The notes beneath the pieces are model-generated. The model was given only the letters and a program-made list of their open reading frames with translations, was not told where the DNA came from and did not search any database. DNA of 15,241 nucleotides from Campylobacterales bacterium (GTDB lineage: Bacteria > Campylobacterota > Campylobacteria > Campylobacterales > Hydrogenimonadaceae). The stretch spans positions 1 through 15,241 of the forward strand of contig JAMOMS010000078.1 in NCBI GenBank assembly GCA_027067015.1. The letters are read 5' to 3'. A program made the translations under genes and the position numbers. This document shows, piece by piece, positions 15,226 through 15,241 of this stretch (within the stretch, counting starts at the first letter, position 1; the number at the start of each line of letters is the position of its first letter).

Positions 15226-15241
15226 ATGCAACCCTCTGACT
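15226..15241 (+). CDS. start of a downstream gene, cut by the window end
   Basis: Only the first five codons (MQPSD) are present. The ATG follows a strong AAGGAG and lies 11 bases after the pelB stop, with no terminator-like hairpin between, so it is probably a further member of the same operon. Nothing can be said about its product. Confidence 0.6.

Noticed and set aside
1..15241. Mobile elements, CRISPR arrays, tRNA/rRNA genes, riboswitches, intrinsic terminators
   Set aside because: Nothing was seen by eye: there are no non-coding gaps longer than about 16 bases, no direct-repeat/spacer pattern, no transposase frame and no hairpin followed by a T-run between genes.

Overview
The window is one dense, all-plus-strand operon segment. 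It encodes a Pel-type exopolysaccharide synthesis, modification and export system of a Gram-negative (diderm) bacterium. The outer-membrane envelope is evident from two lipoproteins with clear lipoboxes, an OprO/OprP-like porin ending in Phe, and a PelB-type export barrel ending in Tyr. Local base composition ranges from about 40 to 72% G+C. The Lys/Glu-rich proteins, SPOR-like modules and porin type would suit a Campylobacterota or gammaproteobacterial host. That placement is an inference, and the sequence contains no taxonomic marker such as an rRNA gene.

Layout, left to right: the 3' end of a DUF3616-type beta-propeller protein (1-452); a porin carrying an N-terminal Cys-containing SPOR-like domain (449-2086); two tandem PelC-like lipoproteins (2098-2625 and 2622-3113); pelD, the c-di-GMP receptor (best start 3130, to 4365); pelE (best start 4362, to 5288); pelF, the glycosyltransferase (5292-6824); pelG, the membrane transporter (6805-8181); pelA, hydrolase plus deacetylase (8156-10906); a membrane-anchored TPR protein (best start 10890, to 11861); pelB, with two SPOR-like domains, a long TPR superhelix and a C-terminal barrel (11858-15214); and the first codons of another gene (15226 onward). 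No gap between genes exceeds about 16 bases and most genes overlap by 4-26 bases. I see no promoter or terminator inside the window, so both operon ends lie outside it.

How the genes work together (established for Pseudomonas Pel, transferred here by homology): PelD senses c-di-GMP and, with PelE and PelG, forms the inner-membrane complex that activates PelF. PelF polymerises UDP-sugar into the polymer, which PelG helps move across the inner membrane. PelA trims and deacetylates it in the periplasm. PelB (TPR scaffold plus barrel) and PelC (lipoprotein ring) pass it through the outer membrane.

The departures from the Pseudomonas pelABCDEFG archetype are the interesting part. The gene order is C-C'-D-E-F-G-A-TPR-B. 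pelC is duplicated. A separate membrane-anchored TPR gene precedes a PelB that has its own signal peptide. A SPOR-like module with an invariant C-x12-C-G-C pattern occurs three times, once in the porin and twice in PelB, which suggests that porin and secretin are tied to the same periplasmic target.
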